64,000 nt of DNA, from contig NC_014664.1 of NCBI RefSeq assembly GCF_000166055.1, positions 558,001-622,000 of the forward strand, written 5' to 3'. Positions 1 through 9,364 of the stretch are shown one piece after another. The notes under the pieces are model-generated. The model saw nothing but the letters and a program-made list of their open reading frames with translations, had not been told where the DNA came from and ran no database searches. This stretch comes from Rhodomicrobium vannielii ATCC 17100 (GTDB lineage: Bacteria; Pseudomonadota; Alphaproteobacteria; Rhizobiales; Rhodomicrobiaceae). Position 1 is the stretch's first letter. Each line of letters opens with the position of its first letter. The position numbers were made by a program, and so were the translations under genes.

Positions 1-461
1 CCCGGAGGCGCGACGTTGACCGCGATGGCCGCCAGCATCCATTGATCGCCCGTAATCTGGAAAGCGATGTCGAAATTAACGTGCTCCGGCGCTGTCGCGA
101 AGAAGCCGGTCAAACGGAGCACTTGCCCTTCAAGCATGTTCGGCTGAGCGGTGAGCCTTGGCGGGAAAAACATGACGGGGGATATGTCGATCTTGCGGTT
201 GCGCAAGGTCGCAAACGCCTCGGCAAGTTTTGCGGGGTTGTTCGTCTGCTGGAACGTGGGCGTGCCGAGTTCGCGCAGCACCGAATAATTGCCGGTGATG
301 TTGGCCTGATTGAGGGCAACGATCGCATTGCGGATCATGAGGATCAGGCGAAGCTCGTCGGGCGACTGCGCCTGCTGCTGTCCCGCCGGCTGCGCCGAAG
401 CCGTGACAGGCGCCATCGCTAGGGCTACCGCACAAAAAAGGCTCAGGCTGTATTTTCTCAC
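1..461 (-). CDS. Secreted conserved hypothetical protein, C-terminus cut by window edge
   Basis: The reading frame opens at a GTG (461) preceded by GAGGGG and runs off the left edge after about 153 codons. The N-terminus (MRKYSLSLFCAVALAMAPVT, then ASAQ) is a clear Sec signal peptide with an Ala-X-Ala cleavage site, so the product is probably periplasmic. The mature part starts with a Gln/Ala-rich stretch, then a helical segment with DELRLILMIRNAIVALNQAN, and a conserved-looking patch ISPVMFFPPRLT. I do not recognise a functional family. The frame is more credible than the overlapping ones because only it has a ribosome site and a signal peptide. The 250 bases between it and the next gene hold nothing I can support. 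Confidence 0.7.
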   Translation of the reverse strand, partial: MRKYSLSLFCAVALAMAPVTASAQPAGQQQAQSPDELRLILMIRNAIVALNQANITGNYSVLRELGTPTFQQTNNPAKLAEAFATLRNRKIDISPVMFFPPRLTAQPNMLEGQVLRLTGFFATAPEHVNFDIAFQITGDQWMLAAIAVNVAPP

Positions 462-708
462 GGGTACCCCTCGACCATCGCCAGTCTGCCAGCCATTCTT
501 AATAGCCGGACCGGGTGACTTCAAGATGAAAGGGCCACGTGCAGGGGTTATGCACGCCTTGGTTGCGCGCAGGCATGGTGGGCGCGTGATGCTTCGGCGC
601 GGTGGTTTGGTCGGCGTCTGGCGGCACGACGCGGAGCGCGCACCGTTTCAGGCCGCTCCGCACGGCGTGACCCTGCCGCGCAAACATCCATGACCGCGAC
701 GCTCGTCG

Positions 709-2832
709 TCAGCTCCTCGGCAGTTTGCGGCGCGCCGTGGCTTTCGGTGCCGGTGATGCCACCGTTTCGCCGCCGCTGCGAATGCGCGCGGGTTGCCGGG
801 GCTTCCTTGGCGTCGGCGGCGGCACAAGCGGCGGGGTCGCAGCGGCCGCCGCCGCTTTTGGGCCAGCCGCTTTTCCCCGTTCATTGGCGGGCAAATTTGC
901 TACGCTGCCTTCCCTCGAACGAACAGCCGCCTCTCTTGAAACCGCTTTGGCTCCTTTGCGCGCCGGTGCTCGTCCAGGTGCATCGCTCGCATCACCGAAT
1001 GCACTTCGAGAGCGAGCGTCCTCAATGTCAGGGCGTGGCTTCGCCCTTCCGCGCACTGCGGCCGCGATTGGCGTTGCCTCGGGCGCCGCTGAAAGGTCCG
1101 GCTTGAAGGCTCTCGGCGACCTGCGCGCGCGCGGTGCGGCACCGGTCGCTTCGGCCGCAAGCGCTATTTCGGCGGTAGCGGGTGTTTCGGGCCGCTTGCG
1201 ACGGCTGGCGGCTCCGCTGGGCACCTTTGCCGATGCGATGCCAGTTGGCAGGTTCGCTCCCTGATCGTCGTCGGCTTTGGGAACGGGTGTGACCGGCGGA
1301 GACGCGGCGGTTTTGGGAGCCTTGCGTGAGCGCGTCACCGGGGGCGACACTTCCCCCTCGGCCTTTGGCGGCGCGTCTGGTGCCTTCGCCGACGGACGCG
1401 GCTTCGCACGCCGCGCCTTCAACTTTGGGGTCTCGGCGACGGCGGGAGCGCCTCGCTCGTCCGCATCGCCCCACGCGCCCATCAGAACATAATAAAGCAG
1501 TTGCTCGAACTTCGGCCGGAACTCGGCGATGATCGCCTCCGGGTCCGGCACCATGGCCGCGTCCGTAATCAGCCCGAACTGCACCATATCGTTGAAGGAC
1601 AGGATCGAAACGCCCATGCCGATGTCGCCCGATTGCGGCACCCAGAACATGATCTGCGAGACCCTCGCGCCGCCGAGATAGAGCGGCTCCTTCGGCCCCG
1701 GCACGTTCGTCATGACGGCGGTGGCGCGCTTCATGAGCATGTTGAAAAGCCGGTCCTGCACCATCTGCGGCGCGTGGCCGATCACCTCCAGCAGGCCGAG
1801 TGTCACCGGCGGCTCCAGCGACTGCTTGAGCGCCTGCATGCGGCGCTGAACCTCAGCGAGACGCGCCAGCGGGTTTTCGATCCCGGCCGGAAGCTCGACG
1901 CCCACCAGCCCGAAGCGGTTGCCGAGCTGGCCCGCCTCGTGGCTTTGGCGCATGTCCACCGGAATGAACGCGCGTATTTCCACGCCGTCGGTTTCGTCGC
2001 CCTTCGCCTTGAGATATTCGCCGAGCGCGCCCGCCACGGACGCGAGCAGCATGTCGTTCAACGTGCAGCCGAGCGCGTGGCTGACCGCCTTCACCTCCGG
2101 CAGCGGGATCGGATCGGTCCACGCCACGCGCTTGTTGCCGGACGCCTTGCCCTTGAAGCGCGTCGGACTGTCCTCCGGCATCATGAGCAACCACGCAAGT
2201 TCACCCGCGACGCCCGCGCCCAGTCGCGCGGCCTGCGTGGGATTCTGCGCCAGCGCTGCGGCCTCCTTCCAGAGATCGACGCCCGTGCCGAGGCCGCGCT
2301 TCAGAAGTCCGAGGCCGGGGAGGGGAATGCGAAAACCAGACTGGCGCTCCCGCGTCGCGGTCCAGACAGAGCGATCGCCGCCATCGGTGATCGAGAGCAT
2401 CACGCCCACCAGCGCCATGCCGTCCCCGATGGCGTGATGGATGCGAAGGACGAGCGCCGCGCCGCCTTCATAATCCTCCACGAGCCGGATTTGCCAGAGC
2501 GGGCGCGATTTATCGAGCGGCTCGGATGCGAGGCTCGCGATATAGCGTTGAAGCTCGGCCTGGCCAGCCTTGCCCGGCAGGCGTACGCGCTGAATGTGCC
2601 TTTCGCGGTCCAACCAGGGATCGTCGACCCACCAGTACTCGCCCGAGCGGGTCTCGATATGCTGCCGAAAGCGGGGGATCGCAAGGAAGCGCTCGCACAA
2701 GGTGGCTTCCAGCGTGTTGAGATCGAGCGGCCCCTCAAGTATAAGTACACCTACAATGACCATCGGGTTGGACGGCCGGTCCATTCGCAGCCACGTGGTG
2801 TCTACCGCTGAGACGCGTTCCGCTTTCGACAT
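709..2832 (-). CDS. Wax ester synthase/diacylglycerol acyltransferase (WS/DGAT) with long basic C-terminal tail
   Basis: The first ~455 residues are a full-length bacterial WS/DGAT, which joins an acyl-CoA to a fatty alcohol or diacylglycerol at the membrane or lipid-body surface. The catalytic HHxxxDG motif is HHAIGDG at residues 132-138; the N-terminal MDRPSNPM and the NVPGP motif of the second half are also present. The start at 2832 has AAGGGG upstream. The unusual part is residues ~460-707, a low-complexity tail rich in Ala, Pro, Arg and Lys, similar in style to PhaF or histone-like tails. Typical family members end near 460-500 residues, so this is an added extension. It may bind nucleic acid or coat inclusions; that is inference. 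Divergent from the next gene. Confidence 0.88.
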   Translation of the reverse strand: MSKAERVSAVDTTWLRMDRPSNPMVIVGVLILEGPLDLNTLEATLCERFLAIPRFRQHIETRSGEYWWVDDPWLDRERHIQRVRLPGKAGQAELQRYIASLASEPLDKSRPLWQIRLVEDYEGGAALVLRIHHAIGDGMALVGVMLSITDGGDRSVWTATRERQSGFRIPLPGLGLLKRGLGTGVDLWKEAAALAQNPTQAARLGAGVAGELAWLLMMPEDSPTRFKGKASGNKRVAWTDPIPLPEVKAVSHALGCTLNDMLLASVAGALGEYLKAKGDETDGVEIRAFIPVDMRQSHEAGQLGNRFGLVGVELPAGIENPLARLAEVQRRMQALKQSLEPPVTLGLLEVIGHAPQMVQDRLFNMLMKRATAVMTNVPGPKEPLYLGGARVSQIMFWVPQSGDIGMGVSILSFNDMVQFGLITDAAMVPDPEAIIAEFRPKFEQLLYYVLMGAWGDADERGAPAVAETPKLKARRAKPRPSAKAPDAPPKAEGEVSPPVTRSRKAPKTAASPPVTPVPKADDDQGANLPTGIASAKVPSGAASRRKRPETPATAEIALAAEATGAAPRARRSPRAFKPDLSAAPEATPIAAAVRGRAKPRPDIEDARSRSAFGDASDAPGRAPARKGAKAVSREAAVRSREGSVANLPANERGKAAGPKAAAAAATPPLVPPPTPRKPRQPARIRSGGETVASPAPKATARRKLPRS

Positions 2833-2959
2833 TGGCGGGCACCCCTTGAGGTTCTAAATTGGCGGTTATGCGTCGTGTACGAAACCTTCATGCGCCGGCA
2901 GGAAACAATCGTCCAAAACGGGCGACGCTTCTTAGTAAATACATCACAAAGGAAAACGA

Positions 2960-3670
2960 TTGACTACCAGGAACGAGATTGCCAGGCGCATTGAATCGCT
3001 GCTCGACGCCTCGGCGGAGCTTCGGGCGCGGCTTGCGGCCCGGCCGCAGGGAGAGGCCGCTCGCGATGCGTTGCGGCAGTGGCAGGCGGAGCGGCTTCAG
3101 CGCGAACACGCCGACATCGTGGCCAATCCGCTCTATTCGAAGACGGCGCTGTTTTTTCTGAGCGACATTTACGGCCCGAAAGACCTGAGCCGCCACGAGG
3201 AAGAAGTGCGGCGCATCCTTCCCGTGATGAAGGCGGTGCTGCCTGAAGCGGGCCTCGATACTGTGGCGGATGCCATCGAGGTCAACACGATTTCCGAGTC
3301 GCTCGACACCGACATGCTGGAGGCGCTCGGGCAGGATGTGTTTGCGCTCGACATCGACAAATGGGTGGCGGCTTACAAGAAGGTCGGCCGCCGCGACGAC
3401 CGCGAGCGCCAGATCGCACTGATCGCGAGCCTCGGCCGTTCGCTGGACCGGTTGACGCGCAAGCCGTTCATCGGCACGGCGCTGTCGATGATGAAAAAGC
3501 CCGCCGAAATCGCGGGGCTGTCCGATTTGCAAAGCTTCCTTGAGCGCGGCTATGACGCGTTCCGCTCCATGAAGGGCAGTTCGGCCGCGTTCGTGCGCCG
3601 TGTGACCGAGCGCGAGACGGAATTGATGAACGAGTGGCTACCTGAAGAGCGCGCTGCCGCGTCGAACTGA
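2960..3670 (+). CDS. Conserved hypothetical protein, FFLEELY-motif-like
   Basis: A 236-residue soluble, mostly helical protein starting at TTG, with AAGGA eight bases upstream. Around residue 60 it carries ALFFLSDIYGPKDLSRHEEE, which resembles the FFLEELYGPxD signature of a family known only as FFLEELY motif proteins in Proteobacteria. The remainder is charged helices with a C-terminal GYDAFRSMKG segment. There is no signal peptide, membrane segment or catalytic motif. It is divergently transcribed from the WS/DGAT gene across about 127 bases, which should hold both promoters. Function is unknown; family assignment rests on the single motif. Confidence 0.7.
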   Translation: MTTRNEIARRIESLLDASAELRARLAARPQGEAARDALRQWQAERLQREHADIVANPLYSKTALFFLSDIYGPKDLSRHEEEVRRILPVMKAVLPEAGLDTVADAIEVNTISESLDTDMLEALGQDVFALDIDKWVAAYKKVGRRDDRERQIALIASLGRSLDRLTRKPFIGTALSMMKKPAEIAGLSDLQSFLERGYDAFRSMKGSSAAFVRRVTERETELMNEWLPEERAAASN

Positions 3671-3805
3671 TGGCGCGGCGGCGGCTGTGACGTGTGTCAT
3701 CCGCTTCAGAACCTTGAAGCGGAATGTGGACTCTGTCACCACCCAAAGTGTCAATCCATACTGTAGCCACGCAAAGTGTTCAGTGCCATGGAACAACCAT
3801 GATTG

Positions 3806-3967
3806 ATGAGGGCCGAAGTAAAACCGGTATTCCGGCGCATGGCGAAGGAAGCGGGCGGCGTGATCCGGCTCGACGCAATCAACCCACTCCACGCCACCTA
3901 TCGCATTTCACCGCCCGGCGACGGCAAGGTGCTGGCCCGGCTAACTATCAAGCAAACTAATTATTAA
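3806..3967 (+). CDS. Possible 53-residue hypothetical protein
   Basis: A short frame (MRAEVKPVFRRMAKEAGGVI onward, ending TIKQTNY) in the 430-base stretch between 3670 and 4098. Codon use looks coding up to the AT-rich end, but there is no good ribosome site. It may be a gene remnant. I see nothing else in this stretch apart from an AT-rich patch at 3955-3990. Confidence 0.25.
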   Translation: MRAEVKPVFRRMAKEAGGVIRLDAINPLHATYRISPPGDGKVLARLTIKQTNY

Positions 3968-4098
3968 CAATAATTTCGCGCTATCTACACACAAATTCGT
4001 ACTCGGAGTTTTACGGCGCACTGAAAGCGCGCCGTCTGTCATCTCGCGACGCATGACCACAGAGCGAAATGCGTTGTAAGATCCCTGGTGCCCCGTAA

Positions 4099-4596
4099 TC
4101 ATTCTGGCTCGGGCTGTCCCTCTTGGCTTCGTGCCTCCCCAACGATCGAAGCAAGCCTGCGCGGACCAGCGCCTTCATGGCCTAGTTCGTCGCCGGGGTT
4201 GCGCAGCGGACATTCCTCAAGCGACAGGCATCCGCAGCCGATACAATTTATGAGATGCTCGCGCAGCTCGGTCAGCGCGGCGATGCGCTCGTCGAGCATG
4301 TCTCGCCACGCAGTTGAAAAATTCTTCCAGTCTTCGACGTCGGGCGGCCGGTCGTGCGGGAAATCCCTCAGCGCTTCCCGGACGACCTGCAAGGGTATGC
4401 CCGCGCGCTGGGCAACGCGGATGATCGCAACGCGGCGCAGCACGGAGCGGTGATAGCGCCGCTGGTTGCCGTCGGTCCGCCAACCCTCGATAAGTCCTTT
4501 CGACTCGTAAAAATGCAAGGTGGACACCGCCACCCCGGCACGTTTGGCGACCTCGCCGACGCTGAGCGTGATCTTGATATCGTCGTCCGTTTCCAT
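4099..4596 (-). CDS. soxR: SoxR, redox-sensing MerR-family activator
   Basis: A 165-residue MerR-type regulator. The N-terminal winged helix (residues ~10-80) contains LSVGEVAKRAGVAVSTLHFY. A dimerisation helix follows, then the SoxR-specific [2Fe-2S] cluster motif C-X2-C-X-C-X5-C at Cys118, 121, 123 and 129. This separates it from other MerR proteins and from ModE. Oxidation of the cluster by redox-active compounds switches the protein on. The start at 4596 is chosen because GAGGGAAG precedes it; an upstream in-frame start at 4677 would run into the SoxR operator. It is divergent from the efflux genes it probably controls, an arrangement like soxR with mexGHI-opmD in Pseudomonas. Confidence 0.92.
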   Translation of the reverse strand: METDDDIKITLSVGEVAKRAGVAVSTLHFYESKGLIEGWRTDGNQRRYHRSVLRRVAIIRVAQRAGIPLQVVREALRDFPHDRPPDVEDWKNFSTAWRDMLDERIAALTELREHLINCIGCGCLSLEECPLRNPGDELGHEGAGPRRLASIVGEARSQEGQPEPE

Positions 4597-4664
4597 CGCT
4601 TCCCTCTCGATGACGGCCTTCGCACTTGCGACGTTGCGACGCGATAAAGCGCGCACACCCATGC

Positions 4665-4695
4665 TTGACCTCAACATTAGTTGAGGTTTTATAGT
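4665..4695 (+). promoter_or_regulatory. SoxR-box promoter with 19-bp spacer for the RND operon
   Basis: A -35 element TTGACC (4665-4670) and a -10 element TATAGT (4690-4695) are 19 bp apart, the over-long spacing typical of MerR/SoxR-activated promoters. The spacer holds the dyad CCTCAACATTAGTTGAGG (4669-4686), a near copy of the E. coli soxS SoxR box. It reads toward the efflux genes. Confidence 0.9.
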
Positions 4696-4758
4696 CCGTG
4701 TCGGCTTGCAGGGGCAAGTCCCGCGACGTCTCAGCGGACGTTTTCAGGAGGGGCCGAC

Positions 4759-4956
4759 ATGTTCACCAGTTTCAAGGCATGGCTATATCGCAGGCAGCCG
4801 GATTTGGGGCCTGCGCTGTTTATCGGTTTTCTGGCGCTCATTGCCGTTTTGATGTGGCTTGAGACGCTGAGGGTCAGCACCTTTTTCTGCGAAAACGATC
4901 TTTGCTGCTCGTTATGGGTGGCTGCCTCTGACGTGCGGGAGGCGACCCATGGTTGA
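4759..4956 (+). CDS. Small single-pass membrane protein ahead of the efflux genes
   Basis: A 65-residue protein with a strong ribosome site (AGGAGGGG) and one hydrophobic helix (GPALFIGFLALIAVLMWLET). After it comes a short Cys-containing segment FFCENDLCC. It overlaps the adaptor gene by 8 bp, so the two are translationally coupled and share the SoxR-box promoter. It occupies the place MexG has in the SoxR-controlled mexGHI operon of Pseudomonas but is much shorter and not obviously related. It may be an accessory subunit of the pump; that is inference. Confidence 0.7.
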   Translation: MFTSFKAWLYRRQPDLGPALFIGFLALIAVLMWLETLRVSTFFCENDLCCSLWVAASDVREATHG

Positions 4957-6043
4957 TCTGCAGTCGCGCTCCTTTTTCGCGAAATCCGTCTCAGTTCACA
5001 TCCTCGCTCTCGCGATCCTGACCACCGTGTTTTCCGGGGTCTATGCGTGGCGCTCCATGAGACTGCAATCGTCAGGTCCACAAGCCTTGCCTCCCATCGA
5101 GGTCGAGGCCTGGACCGTCGAGCCCAAGGCCGTGCCGCAGGAGTTGGACGCCATAGGCTCGCTCTCGTCCGTGAACGAGGTGACGATTGCGCCCGAAGTG
5201 GCAGGCCGAGTGATCGCGATCGATTTCGAAGCCGGGGTGGAGGTGGCAGCAGGCGCCGAACTCCTTCGCCTGTACGATGCACCGGAGCGCGCCGATCTTG
5301 AAACGGCGAAGGCAAAACTGGAATTTGCCCGGCTTCAGTTCGACCGCGCGCAGGAACTCGCACCCAAAGGCGCCGAGTCCCGCCAGATGCTCCAGCAGCG
5401 CGCCGCTGAACTCGCGCAAGGCGAAGCGGCGGTGCGATTGGCGGAGGCACGCCTCACGCAACGCACGATCCGCGCGCCATTCGCCGGTCGGCTGGGCGTG
5501 CGCCGCGTCAACCTCGGACAATATGTGAACGCGGGCGAGCCGCTCGTAACGTTGACCGCGCTCGATCGGCTGTACGTCAATTTTACTTTGCCACAGCAGG
5601 AATTATCGAAGCTCGCGAACGGCGGCAAAGTGTCGGTTCGGACCGACGCATGGCCTGAACGCGACTTCGAGGCTCGCATCAATGCCATCGAGCCTGTGGT
5701 CGCCGCCGAGACGCGCAATATTTCGGTGCAGGCCACGCTTGGAAACGCGGACGGTGCGCTCCGCCCCGGCCTCTATGTCACCGCGAAAGTGATCCTGCCA
5801 CCTCGGGCCAGAGCGATCCTTGTCCCCGTGACAGCGGTCGTTACAGGTCCGTCCGGCGACACCGCGTATGTGGTCCGCGGCGGCAAGGTCGAGATCGTTC
5901 CGGTCGAAACGGGCCGAAGATTTGGGCCGCACGTCGTCGTGGAGCGCGGTCTCAAGGGCGGCGACGTCGTTATCACCACCGGCCAACTCCGCCTCCAGCC
6001 CGGCGCGGCTATCACTCTTGCTACCACCATGGCGAAGAAATAG
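4949..6043 (+). CDS. RND efflux periplasmic adaptor (membrane fusion protein)
   Basis: A 364-residue adaptor that links an inner-membrane RND pump to an outer-membrane channel. It has an N-terminal membrane anchor (residues ~12-32), then the split lipoyl/barrel-sandwich halves (VTIAPEVAGRVIAIDFEAG and IRAPFAGRLGVRRVNLGQYV) around a helical hairpin, and a C-terminal beta-barrel and membrane-proximal domain. It overlaps the small membrane protein and lies 7 bp before the pump gene. Sequence and context resemble MexH more than AcrA. No outer-membrane factor gene lies in the operon, so the channel must be encoded elsewhere. Confidence 0.9.
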   Translation: MVDLQSRSFFAKSVSVHILALAILTTVFSGVYAWRSMRLQSSGPQALPPIEVEAWTVEPKAVPQELDAIGSLSSVNEVTIAPEVAGRVIAIDFEAGVEVAAGAELLRLYDAPERADLETAKAKLEFARLQFDRAQELAPKGAESRQMLQQRAAELAQGEAAVRLAEARLTQRTIRAPFAGRLGVRRVNLGQYVNAGEPLVTLTALDRLYVNFTLPQQELSKLANGGKVSVRTDAWPERDFEARINAIEPVVAAETRNISVQATLGNADGALRPGLYVTAKVILPPRARAILVPVTAVVTGPSGDTAYVVRGGKVEIVPVETGRRFGPHVVVERGLKGGDVVITTGQLRLQPGAAITLATTMAKK

Positions 6044-6050
6044 GCGCGCG

Positions 6051-9000
6051 ATGCGATTTACCGATCTGTTCATTCACCGGCCGATCCTGTCCGTTGTCGT
6101 CAGCCTGCTGATTTTGCTGGCCGGCATCAACGCGTTCTTCTCGCTGCCGGTGCGGCAATATCCGAACCTGCAAAGCGCGACGATCACGGTGGACACGAGC
6201 TTCCCGGGTGCCACGCAAGACGTGATGCAAGGCTTCGTCACTACGCCGATTGCCCAGGCGATCGCGACCGCGAGCGGCATCGAGTATCTGACCTCCACCA
6301 CGACCATGGGTCAGAGCCAGATCAAGGCGAAGCTCGTCCTAAACGCGGATTCCGATCGTGCGATGACCGAGGTTCTGTCCAAGGTCCAGCAAGTCAAATA
6401 TCGGTTGCCGCAAGGCGCGTTCGACCCCGTCGTGACCAAGATCACCGATGGCGCTTCCGCCGTCCAATATATCGCTTTCGTCAGCGACACGCTGACGATC
6501 CCCCAGATCACCGATTTCGTGACGCGGGTCGGTCAGCCGCTGATCACCTCGGTCAAGGGCGTCGCTTCCGCAGACTTCGCAGGCGCGCAGGCGCTCGCCA
6601 TGCGGGTTTGGATCGATCCTGTAAAGCTCGCCGCTCGTAATCTGACGGCTGGCGACATAGCGACGGCGCTGCGCGCGAACAACGTGCAAGCGGCACCGGG
6701 CCAGCTTGAAAGCGACCGCAGCATTACCAGCATCACGGCGACAACCGACGCCAGCTCTGTCGGCGATTTCCGGGAGATGGTGATCAAGACCAGCGCCAGC
6801 GGCCTCGTTCGCCTTCGCGATGTGGCCGATGTCGAAATCGGTAGTCAGAACCAGAAGACACTCGGTTGGGCGAGCGGCCGCCGGGCCGTCTATCTGAAAA
6901 TCTCGCCGACGCCCGACGGCAACCCATTGGAAATCGTGGCGGCGACAAAAGCACTGATCCCGAGCATGCAGAGTGTCGCCCCGCCCGGGCTCAAGGTGGA
7001 GAACCAGTTCGACGTCGCCCATTTCGTCCATGCTTCGATCGACGAGGTGCTGCATACGCTCGTCGAAGCTGTCGTCATCGTTGTCGTCGTTATCTTTCTG
7101 TTCCTTGGCTCGCTCCGCGCGGTCGTCGTTCCCGTCGTCACCATCCCGCTGTCGCTGGTCGGCACGGCGGCGCTGATGCTGGCGTTCGGCTTCTCGCTCA
7201 ATCTGCTGACGCTGCTCGCCATGGTGCTGGCGATCGGGCTTGTGGTCGATGACGCCATCGTAGTCGTGGAGAACATCCATCGCCATATCGCGGAGGGCCG
7301 CTCCCCTATAGACGCCGCGCTCGCCGGTGCGCGGGAGATCATAGGCCCGGTCATCGCGATGACGATAACGCTCGCCGCCGTCTACGCGCCGATAGGTCTG
7401 ATGGAGGGCCTGACCGGCAGTCTGTTCCGGGAGTTCGCATTCACGCTGGCCGGATCAGTGGTCGTGTCGGGAGTTGTCGCGCTGACCCTGTCGCCGATGA
7501 TGTGTTCGCGGCTCTTGAGCGGCGAGGCCAGCGAAAGCCGCTTCGCCAGGCTGACCGAGCGCTTTCTGACGACGCTCGCCTCCCGCTACGGGAGTCTTCT
7601 GGAGCGAACGCTGACCATGCGGTCTGTCGTGCTGCTCGTCGCGGGCGCGATGCTCGCCGCCATCGTGGTGCTGTTCCTCGGAGCCAAGCGCGAACTCGCC
7701 CCGCAGGAGGATCAGGGCTACGTGTTCACCGCCGTGCGCGCCCCGCAATACGCCAATCTCGACTACACGGCTTCCGCAGCCGCCCACGTTCAGCGGATCT
7801 TCCAGTCTTTCCCCGAATACGCGGCGAACTTCTTCGTCGTCGGTACCGATGGAATGAACAACGCTTTCGGCGGCATCATTCTAAAGGAGTGGAGTGAACG
7901 CCAACGAACGTCGACCGACATTCAGGCTCAACTCTACCGAACCGTCAGAAGTGTGCATGACGCCTCGGTCACGCCGTTCCAGCCGATGGCGCTGCCCGCC
8001 TCGACGGGCGGCCTGCCATTCCAGATGGTGCTGCGCTCGCCAGCCGGTTACGACGGGATCTATCAGGAAATGGAGGGCCTGAAGGCGGCAGCACGGCGCA
8101 GTGGCCTTTTCGTGTTTGTCGACAGCGATCTCGCCTTCGATAGTCCGACCGCGCGGATGCGCATCGACGTCGCCAAGGCGGGTGAGGTCGGGGTGACCAT
8201 GCAGACGATTGCCGACACTCTGGCCGTGCTCGTCGGCGAAAACTACGTCAACCGTTTCAACTATTACGGCCGATCTTACGACGTGATCCCGCAGGTCCGC
8301 CAGCCTGACCGTGTGTCGCCGGACGCGCTCGGTCGCTTCTACGTTCGCGCCAGATCAGGCGCGATGATGCCGCTCGCCTCCCTCATCAAGCTCGATGTCA
8401 TGCCGCAGCCCAACCGCTTGCCGCAGTTCAATCAGATGAACGCTGCCACGCTTTCGGCCGTATTGAAGCCCGGCGTGACCATGGGGCAGGCCGTTGCATT
8501 CATGGAGTCGCTGCCACGCGCGCCCGGCGTCACCATCGACTGGCTCGGCGACAGCCGCCAGTATGTGCAGGAAGGCAACCGTCTGACCGTAACTTTCGGT
8601 TTCGCGCTGATCGTGATCTTCCTTGTGCTAGCTGCGCAGTATGAAAGCTTTCGCGATCCGCTGGTGATCCTCGTCACCGTGCCTCTCGCGGTCTGCGGAG
8701 CGCTCGTGCCGCTCTGGCTCGGCTATACGACGCTCAACATCTACACGCAGATCGGGCTCGTGACGCTGATCGGGCTCATTTCGAAACACGGCATCCTGAT
8801 GGTTGCGTTCGCGAACGACATCCAGCGACGCGAGGGCGCGGGAAAGCGGGAGGCCATCCTCAAGGCGGCGATGGTGCGCATGCGGCCGATCCTGATGACG
8901 ACGGCGGCGATGGTGACGGGCCTCGTGCCGCTTCTCTTCGCGACCGGCGCGGGAGCAGCCAGCCGCTTCGCAATCGGCATCGTGGTGGTCATGGGAATGC

Positions 9001-9083
9001 TGATCGGGACGTTGTTCACCCTCTTTGTGTTGCCGACATTCTATGTCCTGCTCGGGAGCGAACGAATGCAACGTCCGAGTTGA
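6051..9083 (+). CDS. RND efflux permease (HAE1 family, MexI-like)
   Basis: A 1010-residue inner-membrane proton antiporter, full length for the family. It begins MRFTDLFIHRPILSVVVSLL, the standard first helix, and repeats the 1+5 helix plan twice around two large periplasmic domains. The TM4 proton-relay pair is visible in IGLVVDDAIVVVENIHRH. The start at 6051 is chosen because it opens with the family N-terminus; the open frame extends upstream into the adaptor gene without biological support. Control by SoxR suggests export of redox-cycling compounds such as quinones or phenazine-like metabolites; the substrate is not knowable from sequence. Confidence 0.92.
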   Translation: MRFTDLFIHRPILSVVVSLLILLAGINAFFSLPVRQYPNLQSATITVDTSFPGATQDVMQGFVTTPIAQAIATASGIEYLTSTTTMGQSQIKAKLVLNADSDRAMTEVLSKVQQVKYRLPQGAFDPVVTKITDGASAVQYIAFVSDTLTIPQITDFVTRVGQPLITSVKGVASADFAGAQALAMRVWIDPVKLAARNLTAGDIATALRANNVQAAPGQLESDRSITSITATTDASSVGDFREMVIKTSASGLVRLRDVADVEIGSQNQKTLGWASGRRAVYLKISPTPDGNPLEIVAATKALIPSMQSVAPPGLKVENQFDVAHFVHASIDEVLHTLVEAVVIVVVVIFLFLGSLRAVVVPVVTIPLSLVGTAALMLAFGFSLNLLTLLAMVLAIGLVVDDAIVVVENIHRHIAEGRSPIDAALAGAREIIGPVIAMTITLAAVYAPIGLMEGLTGSLFREFAFTLAGSVVVSGVVALTLSPMMCSRLLSGEASESRFARLTERFLTTLASRYGSLLERTLTMRSVVLLVAGAMLAAIVVLFLGAKRELAPQEDQGYVFTAVRAPQYANLDYTASAAAHVQRIFQSFPEYAANFFVVGTDGMNNAFGGIILKEWSERQRTSTDIQAQLYRTVRSVHDASVTPFQPMALPASTGGLPFQMVLRSPAGYDGIYQEMEGLKAAARRSGLFVFVDSDLAFDSPTARMRIDVAKAGEVGVTMQTIADTLAVLVGENYVNRFNYYGRSYDVIPQVRQPDRVSPDALGRFYVRARSGAMMPLASLIKLDVMPQPNRLPQFNQMNAATLSAVLKPGVTMGQAVAFMESLPRAPGVTIDWLGDSRQYVQEGNRLTVTFGFALIVIFLVLAAQYESFRDPLVILVTVPLAVCGALVPLWLGYTTLNIYTQIGLVTLIGLISKHGILMVAFANDIQRREGAGKREAILKAAMVRMRPILMTTAAMVTGLVPLLFATGAGAASRFAIGIVVVMGMLIGTLFTLFVLPTFYVLLGSERMQRPS

Positions 9084-9360
9084 CCAACAGGTGGGCCAAG
9101 GTGACGATATGCGGCGTCTGCTATCTGCTCGAAAGCCGGCGGGGCGATAAATGTAAGGGATGTCAGCTTGTTGTGATCGAAAACGTTCACAATTGCCGCC
9201 CCCCCTCGAGTTCCCTTTGATGAAAGGTCTCAGCCTTATCGTCGAGGGCCTTCGAATTCAGTTCCGAAGGATCATCACTGGCGTTTCGAGGCCGTCTAGC
9301 TTGACGGACGCCGTGCCGCGAGGGTAGCGACCCTGGCACAGCCCGCGAACGCACAGCCGG
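9084..9360. other. Intergenic stretch without a supported gene
   Basis: No frame here has a ribosome site or coding character. The stretch leads into the remnant at 9365 and, with it, forms an 830-base gene-poor region between the efflux operon and the metal operon. I see no clear terminator for the RND operon. Confidence 0.5.
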
Positions 9361-9364
9361 TTTA

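Noticed and set aside
1501-2811. Long open frame on the plus strand, 436 codons
   Set aside because: It lies antisense to the WS/DGAT gene, has His/Arg-rich composition typical of reverse-frame GC-rich DNA, and no ribosome site.
4099-4596. A molybdenum- or metal-sensing MerR regulator for the nearby metal operon
   Set aside because: The C-X2-C-X-C-X5-C cluster motif and the adjacent SoxR box identify SoxR acting on the efflux genes.
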